NCBI RefSeq assembly: GCF_963666025.1
Contig: NZ_OY762552.1
Span: 496,001-560,000 of the forward strand
Length of the DNA: 64,000 nucleotides
Reading direction: 5' to 3'
From: an uncultured Methanobacterium sp.
Lineage (GTDB): Archaea; Methanobacteriota; Methanobacteria; Methanobacteriales; Methanobacteriaceae
Shown: piece after piece, positions 15,161 to 24,209 of the stretch
Layout of the letters: every line of letters starts with the position of its first letter
How positions within the stretch are numbered: position 1 is the stretch's first letter
The notes under the pieces: generated by a model
What the model saw: only the letters and a program-made list of their open reading frames with translations
Database searches by the model: none
Told to the model about the DNA's origin: nothing
Made by a program: the position numbers and the translations under genes

Positions 15161-16042
15161 TTATTTTAAACCTGCAATTTTATCAAGAAGGTCTGTGCGG
15201 GTCACGATACCCCGTGCTTTTCCTGCAGGATCTACCACTATTAAGCGGCCGATATGTTTTTTATTCATGATTTCAATGGCATCGGCGATCATCAAATCTT
15301 CGTTAACGGTGATGGTGTTTTTGGTCATTATATCCACCACTTTCATTTCTTCACGTGACTCTGCCAGGGCCCGGCTGATATCAGATAAAGTTACCATTCC
15401 CATGATTTCCTCTTCATCCATTACCGGGGCACCTTCAATTGAGTTGGTGGATAAAACTCGAGCCGCATCACGGATAGTGCTTAATCCATCCAGAGTAATT
15501 AGAGTAGGTGTTGCAACTTCTATTACTCTTTTTTTGGGGATGCTGCGAATTGCAGTAGTGTCCAGAAGGATAATGCTGTCCATATCATCTCTACCAACTA
15601 CCACCCCATCTACTACCAGTTTATTTACTGGTGTGGGGCCTACTCGTATTTTATCTCCCAGATCCAGGGTTTTGATGTTTCCTACTGCTTTAATGGCTGC
15701 TTCACATTCTCCAGGGTGAGGGATGCTGGTGAATTCTATCTTGGCCACAGTAATATCTTTGACAAGTTCCCCTGATTTGTATACTGGTACCTGGCTCTTT
15801 TTATCGGTATCCTGTATGTTTAAGGTATGATAAGCTTTAATAGTTGGTTTGTATCCCCCTCTTGGTCCAGGCACACCTTTTACCAGCCCTAAACTACGGA
15901 GAGATTGCATTTGATTACGGATGGTTCCAGGGTTACGCTTCATTAATTCCGCTATTTCTTCCCCTTTAACAGATCTGCCTTCGGAATTGCGGTATAAGTT
16001 TATGAGACTCTGTAGTATTTCTTTCTGAACTGATGTAAGCAT
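15161..16042 (-). CDS. HTH-CBS transcriptional regulator
   Basis: A 293-residue protein. Residues about 5-70 are a winged-helix DNA-binding domain (IAELMKRNPGTIRNQMQSLRSLGLV, shown here in part: GTIRNQMQSL). The middle is a linker with GDKIRVGPTPVNKLV. Residues about 170-290 are two CBS domains (GAPVMDEEEIMGMVTLSD; IGRLIVVDPAGKARGIVTR) that probably bind adenine nucleotides or SAM. Such proteins are common in methanogens, and their targets are unknown. It is the last backbone-type gene before the accessory zone. Confidence 0.85.
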   Translation of the reverse strand: MLTSVQKEILQSLINLYRNSEGRSVKGEEIAELMKRNPGTIRNQMQSLRSLGLVKGVPGPRGGYKPTIKAYHTLNIQDTDKKSQVPVYKSGELVKDITVAKIEFTSIPHPGECEAAIKAVGNIKTLDLGDKIRVGPTPVNKLVVDGVVVGRDDMDSIILLDTTAIRSIPKKRVIEVATPTLITLDGLSTIRDAARVLSTNSIEGAPVMDEEEIMGMVTLSDISRALAESREEMKVVDIMTKNTITVNEDLMIADAIEIMNKKHIGRLIVVDPAGKARGIVTRTDLLDKIAGLK

Positions 16043-16126
16043 TTGGAATCACCGAATCTATTAAGTTATATTTTTATCTGAATTAAGTTTAAATCTACCA
16101 TTATTTATAATTATCATTAATTGTCA

Positions 16127-16327
16127 CTTATGATTATATAAAGATTTGGGGTATTACGCCTTTATTCTTAGTCTATCAAAAGATTAATACTTAGTCTAAG
16201 TAAAAACTCCGAAATTTTCATGTATTATTTTTGAGAAGAATTAATAAATTGTTAGGGGCGGGCTAAGTTTTTGTTTGTATTTTATTCGGAGAATAAAATG
16301 ATTATAAGGAGTTTTGAGATTGGGAAT
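16127..16327. repeat. Hairpin boundary element, copy 1
   Basis: A repeat of about 200 bases shared with 47437-47630, and in part with 41853-41937, 53464-53612 and 62586-62622. It starts with CTTATGATTATATAAAGATTT, followed by TATTACGCCTTTATTCTTA, then a core GTTAG-GGGCGGG-CTAAG (arms 16251-16255 and 16263-16267) and ends with TATTCGG...GGAGTTTTGAG. It lies between the last backbone gene and the AAA ATPase gene. The rest of 16043-16527 shows no gene. Confidence 0.65.
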
Positions 16328-16527
16328 AAAATTAGAAACTGAGTTTAAAAACTATTCAATGTCACACATTACAATAAATTATTCCGGAATAGGAAATACT
16401 AAAACAGCCAATTTAACTTCACGGTTACGGTCATCGTTAATATGGAATCTGTAATTAAACCAAGACTCAGTTTTATCATTAACATGACCTAAAAAGTTTT
16501 CATGTTTAGGGAGTATGAATACTTACT

Positions 16528-17640
16528 TTAAGAATTTTCAATAAAATTTTTAACTAATCGTGAATTTATAGCTTCATCTATTAAATTAGATATTTCTCGT
16601 GCATTTTTAAATTTAGATGCATTACTAATAAACAATTCTTTTAATTGATCTAAATCTATTATTTCTTTATCATCATCATCTAATTTTTTATATTTTTTTT
16701 CTATATTAATTTCCATTATTCTTTTTATAGCTTCAATACCAAGAGGTTTGAATTCAATTAGTTTAGTAAATCTAAAGAAAAGCGGATCGCCAATATTTTT
16801 TCTTATCTCTTTTTCATTTTGATAATTAGATGTGCAAATTATAATGGCATTATATAACTTGACTTTATAATTTTTATCTTCGAATATTCCATCATCAAAT
16901 AATTGATAAAAAGCTTCATGAAAGAGATCAGCTGCTTTGTCAAATTCATCCAATAATATAACATTTGAATTTCTTTCTAAAAGCTCTTTAGCAAAAGAAG
17001 GTTGTGCATGATTACCTCCAAATAAGTATTCGCTAAATTTAATATTTTGAAACATTGAAAATTCTTTTTTAAAAAGCTCTTGACCTAATATTTCACTTAA
17101 AAATTTTGCAGTCTCAGTTTTACCAATACCTGAATTTCCATAAAACATTAAAACTATTGGTTTATTATTATTATATTTTTTTAAAAAAGAATAAAAAGAG
17201 TTTAATAAATCTTTTTTCACCTGATTTTGCCCTATTATGCTATCCTCAAATGTATCGTTTATTTTTAAAAATTTATCTTTATCCAATGAATTGTATTCAT
17301 ATTTTTTATAGGTTATATTTTTACTATAAGAATCTTTGAGTAAATTTGATATATGAACTGGGGGATTTTGTAAATATAAATTTTCTATATTGCTTTCATT
17401 AATCAAACTATTAAAACTCAGAACAGCACTTTCAGAAATACTGGCATAACTTTCTGAGTAAGCAACTAAACATTTTATGGGATCTCTCTCAGTTTCTTCA
17501 GGTTCTTGACCATCTATAACCATAATATGTTTATTTCTCCGAGCGTCATATTCAATAACCAATTCAGAAAGTGTGGTCTTTTCTTCAGGTATTAACTCTT
17601 CAAAACCTGATTTTGGACCATAATATATTTTAATTTTCAT
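16528..17640 (-). CDS. AAA+ ATPase, Clp-like, partner of DUF6414-like protein
   Basis: A 370-residue protein with an unfamiliar N-terminal part (1 to about 130) and one Clp-type AAA+ module. Visible motifs are Walker A GNSGIGKT (about 168-175), Walker B VILLDEFDKA (about 227-236), a sensor-type IICTSN and an Arg in DPLFFRFTKLIEF that could be the Arg finger. The C-terminal lid follows. It overlaps the upstream DUF6414-like gene by 11 bases, so the two form one transcription unit. The pair lies downstream of integrase tail A and ends next to a hairpin element. A defence role is inferred from context only. Confidence 0.75.
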   Translation of the reverse strand: MKIKIYYGPKSGFEELIPEEKTTLSELVIEYDARRNKHIMVIDGQEPEETERDPIKCLVAYSESYASISESAVLSFNSLINESNIENLYLQNPPVHISNLLKDSYSKNITYKKYEYNSLDKDKFLKINDTFEDSIIGQNQVKKDLLNSFYSFLKKYNNNKPIVLMFYGNSGIGKTETAKFLSEILGQELFKKEFSMFQNIKFSEYLFGGNHAQPSFAKELLERNSNVILLDEFDKAADLFHEAFYQLFDDGIFEDKNYKVKLYNAIIICTSNYQNEKEIRKNIGDPLFFRFTKLIEFKPLGIEAIKRIMEINIEKKYKKLDDDDKEIIDLDQLKELFISNASKFKNAREISNLIDEAINSRLVKNFIENS

Positions 17641-18400
17641 TAATGCTTACTCCTGCAAGAATAACATCATAAACATCTAAAGCTTTTTCATCGCCGTTTT
17701 TTCCATTTTCCAAATCGTCCAATGAAACTAAATTTTCACCCATATTAAATTCTTTACTTATGTCTAAAGAATCTTCATTTGCTCGCCCAACTTTCACTAT
17801 ATAATATGTTAAATCCATTTTTGTTAAATCAGCAATTGTATAGTTATTTCGGAATGCTTTAATATTAAATCTCAATATTTTTTTATTTTCATTTTCTTCT
17901 TCTACTTTCGGATTTGCTATCATTTCATAATATCCCTTACCATATTCAAATGCGTCATCCATATTATGCATTTCCAGAGGTGCTCCATCATCTATTTTGA
18001 AATCTTTTGAGAACATTTTTAAATAAGGTGTGAACATCTTAAAAAATGCAATTGAGTTTGGATAAGGTTTTAAATAATAATTATTTAATTCTTCAATATC
18101 ATTTCCTCTTTTTTCAAGAAAATCACTTAATAAAGAATTAGAAATAGTTGTTTTTACTATATTGGAATTGTTTTTTTCAATGCCCGCTTTAACATTACCC
18201 TCTACACTTCCTCCAACGAAAGGCCAAATAGATGCTTTTACCCACCCTTTTAATTTAGTTCCTGCTTCAAGGTTTTTTTTATTTTCGCTCAATTCTGTTA
18301 TAATTTGTTCTATTAATTCCCCATTTATTGTTAAATAATCAGTAGCTCCAATTTCATCAAAATAGACTATTTTTGTCATTTTCCCTTCTTTTTTTGACAT
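17630..18400 (-). CDS. DUF6414-like protein, partner of AAA+ ATPase
   Basis: A 256-residue soluble protein starting MSKKEGKMTKIVYFDEIGATDYL; the KIVYFDE...DYL opening and later TKLKGWVKASIWPFVGGSVEG region resemble the DUF6414 family as I remember it. An inner ATG (MTKIVYF) eight codons in is an alternative start. No enzyme motif is seen. It overlaps the downstream AAA+ gene by 11 bases. DUF6414 proteins are scattered in prokaryotes; the function is unknown to me. Pairing with an ATPase and placement in an integrase-bounded block suggest a defence or stress module. Confidence 0.6.
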   Translation of the reverse strand: MSKKEGKMTKIVYFDEIGATDYLTINGELIEQIITELSENKKNLEAGTKLKGWVKASIWPFVGGSVEGNVKAGIEKNNSNIVKTTISNSLLSDFLEKRGNDIEELNNYYLKPYPNSIAFFKMFTPYLKMFSKDFKIDDGAPLEMHNMDDAFEYGKGYYEMIANPKVEEENENKKILRFNIKAFRNNYTIADLTKMDLTYYIVKVGRANEDSLDISKEFNMGENLVSLDDLENGKNGDEKALDVYDVILAGVSINEN

Positions 18401-18520
18401 TTTAACCCCTTAAATTTGTTTCATATGGTTAATTATATAAAAGATTAATTTTACCACTTAATGTAATTTAGTACTATCTGCACAAATCAAATAAAATATC
18501 AGAAATCTACATTCAAAAAA

Positions 18521-18580
18521 AAATAAGCCTCTAAACCTCACCCTTAAGTTCCTTTAACTCCTTTTTCATCTCAGAGACCA
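18521..18580 (-). pseudogene. Integrase tail remnant A
   Basis: This stretch of about 60 bases matches the last 18-20 codons (coiled-coil end) and stop region of the integrase gene at 20130-21248, same strand (shared CTCACC, TTTAACTC, TTTTTCATCTC). It lies about 120 bases upstream of the DUF6414-like gene. No other gene is visible in 18401-18651. Confidence 0.75.
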
Positions 18581-18651
18581 TACACATAAACGGTTCATAT
18601 CATATCTGTAACATTATCAAAGTTAAATAAATAAAAAAAGGACTTATTGGA

Positions 18652-18915
18652 CTAATGGACAGTGAATTCTTGCCATTGAACTGCTTCAATTGGTACATTA
18701 GCCATGAAATTCACAATATCTTTTATACCATAATACTTTGGTATTCTCCTACTATCTTGTGCCATTAATATAACTGGCTTCCCTGGAAAAAATCTTTGAA
18801 AAGCAAAGATGGCTTCTTGTGCCCTCGAACTACTATTTAAAAAATGCATTTTAACAATCACAATTGCAAATTCAACACCTTGTTCTCTAATTAAAGCTCC
18901 CTGAAATTTCCCCAT
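18652..18915 (-). CDS. Small hypothetical protein
   Basis: An 87-residue soluble protein starting MGKFQGALIREQGVEFAIV. The frame is open further upstream, to 18981, but GGGGTGA lies six bases before the ATG at 18915, which decides the start. The sequence has an alternating hydrophobic pattern (FAIVIVKMHFL, KPVILMAQDSRRIPKYYG) suggestive of a small alpha/beta fold, possibly a TIR- or response-regulator-like fragment, but I do not recognise it. It is divergent from the membrane gene at 19069. Confidence 0.6.
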   Translation of the reverse strand: MGKFQGALIREQGVEFAIVIVKMHFLNSSSRAQEAIFAFQRFFPGKPVILMAQDSRRIPKYYGIKDIVNFMANVPIEAVQWQEFTVH

Positions 18916-19068
18916 TTTATCACCCCATTGATTGATGTTTGTGAGTATACAAATCATATACCATATTATTATTGAGAGCATCTGGGAAGAAATAATAATT
19001 TAATAGAGAAAGCATAATTTTTAATATGTAGTAGTATAAGTGAAATATAACAATAATGTGGTCAAAAA

Positions 19069-19539
19069 ATGGAAAATAGAAATTCTTTGCAATATGAAGA
19101 TTTAAAGGAATGTATGTTAAAAGAAATCGACATCATTCAAGGTATTATTAATAGAATGGCCTCTAATTCGTTTATGATTAAAGGATGGGCTATTACCCTT
19201 GTTGTTGCCACATTACTTTTGAAAGGAAATAATTATCAAACATTGATCGCTTTTGTACCACTATTAGCATTTTGGATTTTAGATACATTCTTTTTACAAA
19301 CCGAACGTAAATACCGAAAGTTACATAAGTGGGTAATAAAAAATAGGCTGGAAACTTCTGAATTTATACTAGACATGGACACTGATCGACTACAAAAAGA
19401 TAAAGACTATAAAGTTGATTCAAAAATTAAAATTGCGTTTTCAATTACCTTAATCACATTTTATGGTTCAATAGTGATAATCTTAATAGTATACGCGTTT
19501 ATTCTTTACTTAATTTCTAAAGGAATTATGTCCTTTTAA
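19069..19539 (+). CDS. Membrane protein, likely partner of the TIR-like protein
   Basis: A 156-residue protein with an N-terminal helix (about 1-35), two adjacent membrane segments (about 38-75), a soluble basic loop (ERKYRKLHKWVIKNR) and two more hydrophobic segments near the C-terminus (about 123-154). The stretch FWILDTFFLQTERKYRKL recalls a membrane family I have seen beside TIR-like defence genes. The TIR-like gene starts 48 bases downstream on the same strand. Inference: membrane effector of a two-gene signalling system. Confidence 0.6.
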   Translation: MENRNSLQYEDLKECMLKEIDIIQGIINRMASNSFMIKGWAITLVVATLLLKGNNYQTLIAFVPLLAFWILDTFFLQTERKYRKLHKWVIKNRLETSEFILDMDTDRLQKDKDYKVDSKIKIAFSITLITFYGSIVIILIVYAFILYLISKGIMSF

Positions 19540-19587
19540 TTTAAAATTAAAATTATTCGTTTCCAAAAAAAATAGGAGGTAATTTAA

Positions 19588-20079
19588 ATGGTAAGAAAAG
19601 TTTTTTTTAGCTTCCACTATGAGGAAGACAGTTGGAGAACTGCAATAGTTCGAAACAGTTGGGTAACCAAAGAAGATAGAGAATCCGCAGGTTTCATTGA
19701 CGCGGCAAAATGGGAAGAAATAAAAAAAGGAGGTGATAAGGCAATTAAGGATTGGATCAATGAACAAATGAAAGGAACATCTGTTACAGTTGTTTTAATA
19801 GGTGCTGAAACTTCCAGTAGAGAATGGGTTAAATATGAGGTTAAAAGGAGCCACGAACTTGGGAAAGGCATGTTAGCAATTCATATTAATGAATTAAAAA
19901 ATAGCGAGGGGAATACTTGTTCAAAAGGAAACTGTTATTTTGGTCCAATTGGTGAAGATGAAGAAGGCAATCCAATCTATTTCTTTAATAAGTATAAAGA
20001 ATATGAATGGAAGACAGATGAAGGATATAATAATTTAGGAGATTGGGTCGAAGAAGCAGCTAAATCAGCAGGAAAATAA
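19588..20079 (+). CDS. TIR-like protein (MTH538/DUF1863, ThsB-like)
   Basis: A 163-residue protein with the fold signature of the TIR-like DUF1863 family: KVFFSFHYEEDSWR at the N-terminus, then a central VTVVLIGAETSSREWVKYEV (strand, Glu and Trp) and KGMLAIHIN. This family includes the ThsB sensors of Thoeris anti-phage systems, which make a nucleotide signal from NAD. A strong AGGAGG precedes the ATG by about nine bases. With the upstream membrane protein it may form a Thoeris-like unit with a membrane effector (inference). It converges on the integrase gene. Confidence 0.75.
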   Translation: MVRKVFFSFHYEEDSWRTAIVRNSWVTKEDRESAGFIDAAKWEEIKKGGDKAIKDWINEQMKGTSVTVVLIGAETSSREWVKYEVKRSHELGKGMLAIHINELKNSEGNTCSKGNCYFGPIGEDEEGNPIYFFNKYKEYEWKTDEGYNNLGDWVEEAAKSAGK

Positions 20080-20129
20080 TTATTTTTACTTTTTAAATAA
20101 TGATTAAAAAAAGGGCTGCTAAATAACCC

Positions 20130-21248
20130 TTAAACCTCACCTTTCAATTCTTTTAACTCTTTTTTCATCTCTGCGACTGTGTCACATAACCTACTGTTCT
20201 GTCTTTGTAGTTCACGGAACTCGTCTTGTGAATATTTTCCTGACGTGGAGTCTTTGACCGTTAGGTGTTCTATATACCTTAGGTAAACCTTTTTTAACTC
20301 TTCAGGGTCAGCTAGGAAGTATGCCTCACGAACCCTGTCCTTTAACTTGTGTCCCATCATATGCTCCCGGATTTCCCAAGGCATTCCTGCATTAATTAAC
20401 TGGGTGTTGAAGAACTTCCGCATCATGTGGCTGGTGGCTTTATAAAACCCGCCCTCATCAGGTACCCAACCAAGGAACCGGTTCAACTCACGGTAGGAGT
20501 GCTGGATTGCCATAGTACTCATATGGTTGCCACCAGACTGATACCTTGAAAATAAAGCACCATCATCGTTTACATCCAACCTTTCAAACTCCAAATAAGT
20601 CTCAATAGCCTCAACTGCTTCCTCGCTAAAGAATGTAGTGAATTTTACGTGAGTTTTCTTCCGTTCTAAGCTTAACTGGCATATTCTGCATGGTTCATCA
20701 TTATCATCATAAACCTTCTGAATACCCTCTTTAAAGTCTGAAAGTTTCAAATTGAGAAGATCGGATATTGCCAGGCCAGAGGAGGCTTGTGCCAGGATAA
20801 CAGCTTTCATTTTAAAAGACTTACAAACTCCGATCAACTGGCTGATGTCATCTTTTGTCAAGTTTGCACGGATTTTAGGGTCTTTCAATCCTTCAACTTT
20901 ACGTCTGCGCCCTCTTTGCAAATACTGAGGCATACCATGAAAACCAATAAAAGCGTTCACAATAGTACGCCGAGTGTCCCTAGTGCTTTTGGAGCGTTCT
21001 TTTTCTTTGCAGCATTCATCATAATCCTCAAACCAGACATTAATTGAGCGATCCCATGCGGGTAACCGTTCTTCCTCTTCCTTGTGAATTATTTTTAACA
21101 TTTTCTCAGGATTTGTATCATTTACTATGCAAAACTCAGCAAGTGCCTCAAGGTAACTCTCTTTAGAGTTTGCACTTAAATCTTTTAACCAAGACTTAAC
21201 TACCCTTTGAGTTTTGATTAAATCAACTGTTGGCTTTAAAATTGTCAT
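20130..21248 (-). CDS. Tyrosine recombinase (integrase), apparently full length
   Basis: A 372-residue site-specific recombinase. The N-terminal core-binding (SAM-like) domain spans about 10-110 and the catalytic domain about 130-325. Catalytic residues seen are Lys near 202, His-x-x-Arg in HMMRK (274-277), His in MMGHK (300) and the nucleophile Tyr in REAYF (310). The place of the first catalytic Arg reads ASSGLAISDLL, with Ala at 160, which is unusual. Residues about 340-372 form a coiled coil. Eight decayed copies of the 3' half are spread over the window in the same orientation. Confidence 0.85.
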   Translation of the reverse strand: MTILKPTVDLIKTQRVVKSWLKDLSANSKESYLEALAEFCIVNDTNPEKMLKIIHKEEEERLPAWDRSINVWFEDYDECCKEKERSKSTRDTRRTIVNAFIGFHGMPQYLQRGRRRKVEGLKDPKIRANLTKDDISQLIGVCKSFKMKAVILAQASSGLAISDLLNLKLSDFKEGIQKVYDDNDEPCRICQLSLERKKTHVKFTTFFSEEAVEAIETYLEFERLDVNDDGALFSRYQSGGNHMSTMAIQHSYRELNRFLGWVPDEGGFYKATSHMMRKFFNTQLINAGMPWEIREHMMGHKLKDRVREAYFLADPEELKKVYLRYIEHLTVKDSTSGKYSQDEFRELQRQNSRLCDTVAEMKKELKELKGEV

Positions 21249-21577
21249 TACAGTATCACCAATAGTTATTTATATAGTTCATACCCTATAAACATTAGGT
21301 ATTACTTATCATTATACTGAATAAGGACAAAATTTGCTTTTTACTCACCCTAAGAAAAAGTTTGAAATTACAGCAAGTTTTTATTTGTTGGATCAGCAAG
21401 AAAATTTTAACTGCCCTAACAAGTTTTTTCCTTCTTAAACAGTAGGAAAATTCTTATTATTACAAAAGAAACCTTAAAATATAGTAATATTTATATAGGA
21501 GCAATTATAGAGATTGTTTAGCAGAAGAATCGTGACATTCACAAAACTTCTGACTAAGATAAGAAAGGTGATTAGAT

Positions 21578-21934
21578 ATGTCAAACCTAGAAAATGATAG
21601 TACAGACAGTTTTAACTCTAAAGTAGTGAATGGTGAAGTTTTACTTGAAGTGATGAATGGAAATAAATCCACTCCTAAAGTCAAGTGGTCTGGGAACTTA
21701 TCCCCATACCAGTATGACCCCGAAGAAGACGAATTCCCTGAAGGATGGGGGCTCACACAACTTGATGACGGCCAAATAGTTGAAACTTTTATCTTCGCAG
21801 GCCCCGCAGCAGCTTACATAATATCTAAAAAAGAAGCTATAAAACAAATAATATCATTTAAAAAATACGAACTTCTAGAAAAATACGAACTCACCAACGA
21901 CCTATACAACATAGTAAAAGAACAAGTAAACTAA
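21578..21934 (+). CDS. Hypothetical acidic protein
   Basis: A 118-residue soluble protein starting MSNLENDSTDSFNSKVV, with AAAGGTGAT a few bases before the ATG. The middle is rich in Pro, Asp and Glu (PYQYDPEEDEFPEGWG) and the end is helical and charged. I do not recognise it. It precedes the helicase-like gene on the same strand by 163 bases and could belong to the same plasmid- or virus-like module. The 330-base gap before it holds no visible gene. Confidence 0.6.
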   Translation: MSNLENDSTDSFNSKVVNGEVLLEVMNGNKSTPKVKWSGNLSPYQYDPEEDEFPEGWGLTQLDDGQIVETFIFAGPAAAYIISKKEAIKQIISFKKYELLEKYELTNDLYNIVKEQVN

Positions 21935-22052
21935 TCCCTATTTTTTCTTTTTTTCTGCATTAAACTATTTTTTTAGGCAATTACAATGCATAGGGCAATA
22001 TTTACGTAGTATAAGGTTATATATTATTGTTTATGTAGAAAAAATTGAATTA

Positions 22053-22075
22053 CGGGGAGTTTGTGCGGTTCCCCG
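22053..22075 (+). promoter_or_regulatory. Small hairpin before the helicase-like gene
   Basis: CGGGGA (22053-22058) and TCCCCG (22070-22075) can pair around an 11-base loop, 21 bases before the ATG of the next gene, in otherwise AT-rich DNA. It could hide the start or be part of a replication site; neither is proven. Confidence 0.4.
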
Positions 22076-22096
22076 GTTCAAGGACGGGTCAAATAA

Positions 22097-23737
22097 ATGG
22101 TTAATACTAATATATTGGACAATCGGTATAAGTTTTTTGGTGACTCCCAATACCAAACAATAACCTCCAACAACATAAAAGAAGTAATAGATGACCTAAA
22201 ATCATCTTATAAAGAAATAGTAGTTTTAAATCACCTCCCCCGACTAGGTAAAACACATACACTACTTGAATACCTTAACAACTCAGAAAATACTTTTTCT
22301 CTATATGTCAGCGACGTCCACGAACAAATGAGTCAAATGGCCGTGAAATTTGACAAAATGCATGTTATACAAGGTGCAGCAAAAATATGCCCAAAATTAA
22401 ACGACGACCAAACTCCCAATTCAGATAAAAATCAATTAAAATTCTTTTTCAACGGACAATTCAAAAGAAACCTAGCCTGCAGGTATTGCAGCACCCGGAA
22501 AAGCTGCATTTACAACAAACAATTTAATTTTCCAGAAAATGATTTGATACTCACAATAGCCAAAGAATCACTCCCCAACCCCAAAATACAAACAGCCTTC
22601 GACTTCATGATATTCGACGAAAACATGGTCAAAGCAGCACCCATAGAACCAACACTCCCAGAAATAGACACAAATCTAATCAATACTCTCAATTATGGTG
22701 CACAAATAGCCTTCGCATACGACAACATCAAAATAATATCAGACTCCAGCTTCACCTTAAAAGACGATGAAATCATTAAAATGTTAGAAGAAGACGCAGA
22801 ATACCTCGGCTCGGATAGAATACTCATAAAAACCATACATGAACTAAACAGCCTCGAATTTGAGGAAAAGAAAAAAATAAATAGAGTACTTCCATTCATG
22901 GCTAATCTCTACCAAACAGTTGAATGGGCAAAAAGATGTTATGAAACCGGCGAGTACCGGCCAAAACATTACAAACCATATTTACATTACGCATTCGACA
23001 TCCTAGAAAAATATGGATCCAACCTCATCATAGCCAACGCAACATTCAAACAATCAATATACAACCAACTAGAAAACCAATACCCCCAAACACTGCCTAA
23101 AATAAAAAAAATAATAAATACTCCAGTAATTAACAAAAATAGCTATCTTCTCAATTACAAACATCCACAAGGACGCAGCTGCTCCCGAAGTGGACTAAAA
23201 GAATATGGCAAAGAAATATTCAAAACAATCAACACCATAACACGCTTCTGCAATAAAAAAGGCCTAAAAACAGGCTTAATAACATTTACAGAATACGAAG
23301 AAGACTTTCCAGACTTTGATGTCACCGACCACTTCGTCGCCCACCGTGGAAAAAATGACTTTGACGACGTGGACGTGCTCACAATACTTGGCACATACAA
23401 CATGCCACGAATAGGCATATTAAACAAAAACTACGCCATCACCGGCGAATACCTACCAATCAATTCTCTCAAAAATTGGAAAACCGAAACCATAAACGGA
23501 GCCAAAATCTCAGTCCCACAACAAAACACATTCAAAGACACCAGATTATACCTACTCTATGACGAACACCTACAAACCATACTAAGAAGCGGGGCACATA
23601 TACAAGACCAAAAAACCGTCATAAACTTCGGCTACATACCACCCGGAGCCGAACAATTACTCACCTATAAATCATTCACCAACTCCAGACAACTCACCAA
23701 CGGCCACCTAACAAGAATCTACTCAAAAAAACAGTAA
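22097..23737 (+). CDS. Helicase-like protein with a cysteine (Fe-S type) cluster
   Basis: A 546-residue protein with an atypical Walker A (LPRLGKTHT, about 47-55), a Walker-B-like FDEN (about 173) and four cysteines (one at AKICPKL, then CRYCSTRKSC, about residues 95-140) placed between them, as in Fe-S SF2 helicases of the XPD/DinG type. The C-terminal part (KKGLKTGLITF, HRGKNDF, GAHIQDQKTVINFG) would be the second helicase domain. Codon use is very unlike its neighbours: the coding strand is rich in A and C and poor in G. I infer a replication protein of a plasmid or virus. Confidence 0.65.
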   Translation: MVNTNILDNRYKFFGDSQYQTITSNNIKEVIDDLKSSYKEIVVLNHLPRLGKTHTLLEYLNNSENTFSLYVSDVHEQMSQMAVKFDKMHVIQGAAKICPKLNDDQTPNSDKNQLKFFFNGQFKRNLACRYCSTRKSCIYNKQFNFPENDLILTIAKESLPNPKIQTAFDFMIFDENMVKAAPIEPTLPEIDTNLINTLNYGAQIAFAYDNIKIISDSSFTLKDDEIIKMLEEDAEYLGSDRILIKTIHELNSLEFEEKKKINRVLPFMANLYQTVEWAKRCYETGEYRPKHYKPYLHYAFDILEKYGSNLIIANATFKQSIYNQLENQYPQTLPKIKKIINTPVINKNSYLLNYKHPQGRSCSRSGLKEYGKEIFKTINTITRFCNKKGLKTGLITFTEYEEDFPDFDVTDHFVAHRGKNDFDDVDVLTILGTYNMPRIGILNKNYAITGEYLPINSLKNWKTETINGAKISVPQQNTFKDTRLYLLYDEHLQTILRSGAHIQDQKTVINFGYIPPGAEQLLTYKSFTNSRQLTNGHLTRIYSKKQ

Positions 23738-24064
23738 CAAACACATTTTACAACAAAAATTTAGTTAAAAATTCACAAAAAACACCAAATAACACATTGC
23801 AATCCCATAAAAGAAATCATTCACCTTAACTCAAATCCAACACTTAATAAACATTATAATATATTTTTTAGTCAAATATCCCCAATAAAGACTAACACCA
23901 GTTATATTCACCTCACACGTACTATACACACTTAATATTTAAAAATTAACTAAAATAATTGTTCAAAATTCAACTATTTCAATTTTACCAGCCTTAAATG
24001 GCCAACCAAAAACACGGGAAATATTCTCAAAAAAAACCACTCATTCTTAATAAAATAAACCTTG

Positions 24065-24165
24065 TTTGGTGTGGTAAAAAAACTAAAAATAACAAGTTTC
24101 AGCTTCCTTTTTTAGATGCGTATTCACGCATCTAAAATACTTACATGTATTTTTACCCCACCAAA
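24065..24165. repeat. Nested inverted repeats (cruciform-like)
   Basis: Inner arms 24110-24121 and 24126-24137 are a perfect 12-base palindrome with a four-base loop (TTTTAGATGCGT / ACGCATCTAAAA). Outer arms 24065-24080 and 24150-24165 pair at about 14 of 16 positions (TTTGGTGTGGTAAAAA / TTTTTACCCCACCAAA). The structure lies in a 470-base gap after the helicase-like gene. Possible roles are a replication origin, a terminator or a structured RNA. Confidence 0.65.
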
Positions 24166-24209
24166 AAAGATCATACTAATTTAAGTTTAATAATGTTGAA
24201 TTCACTCAT

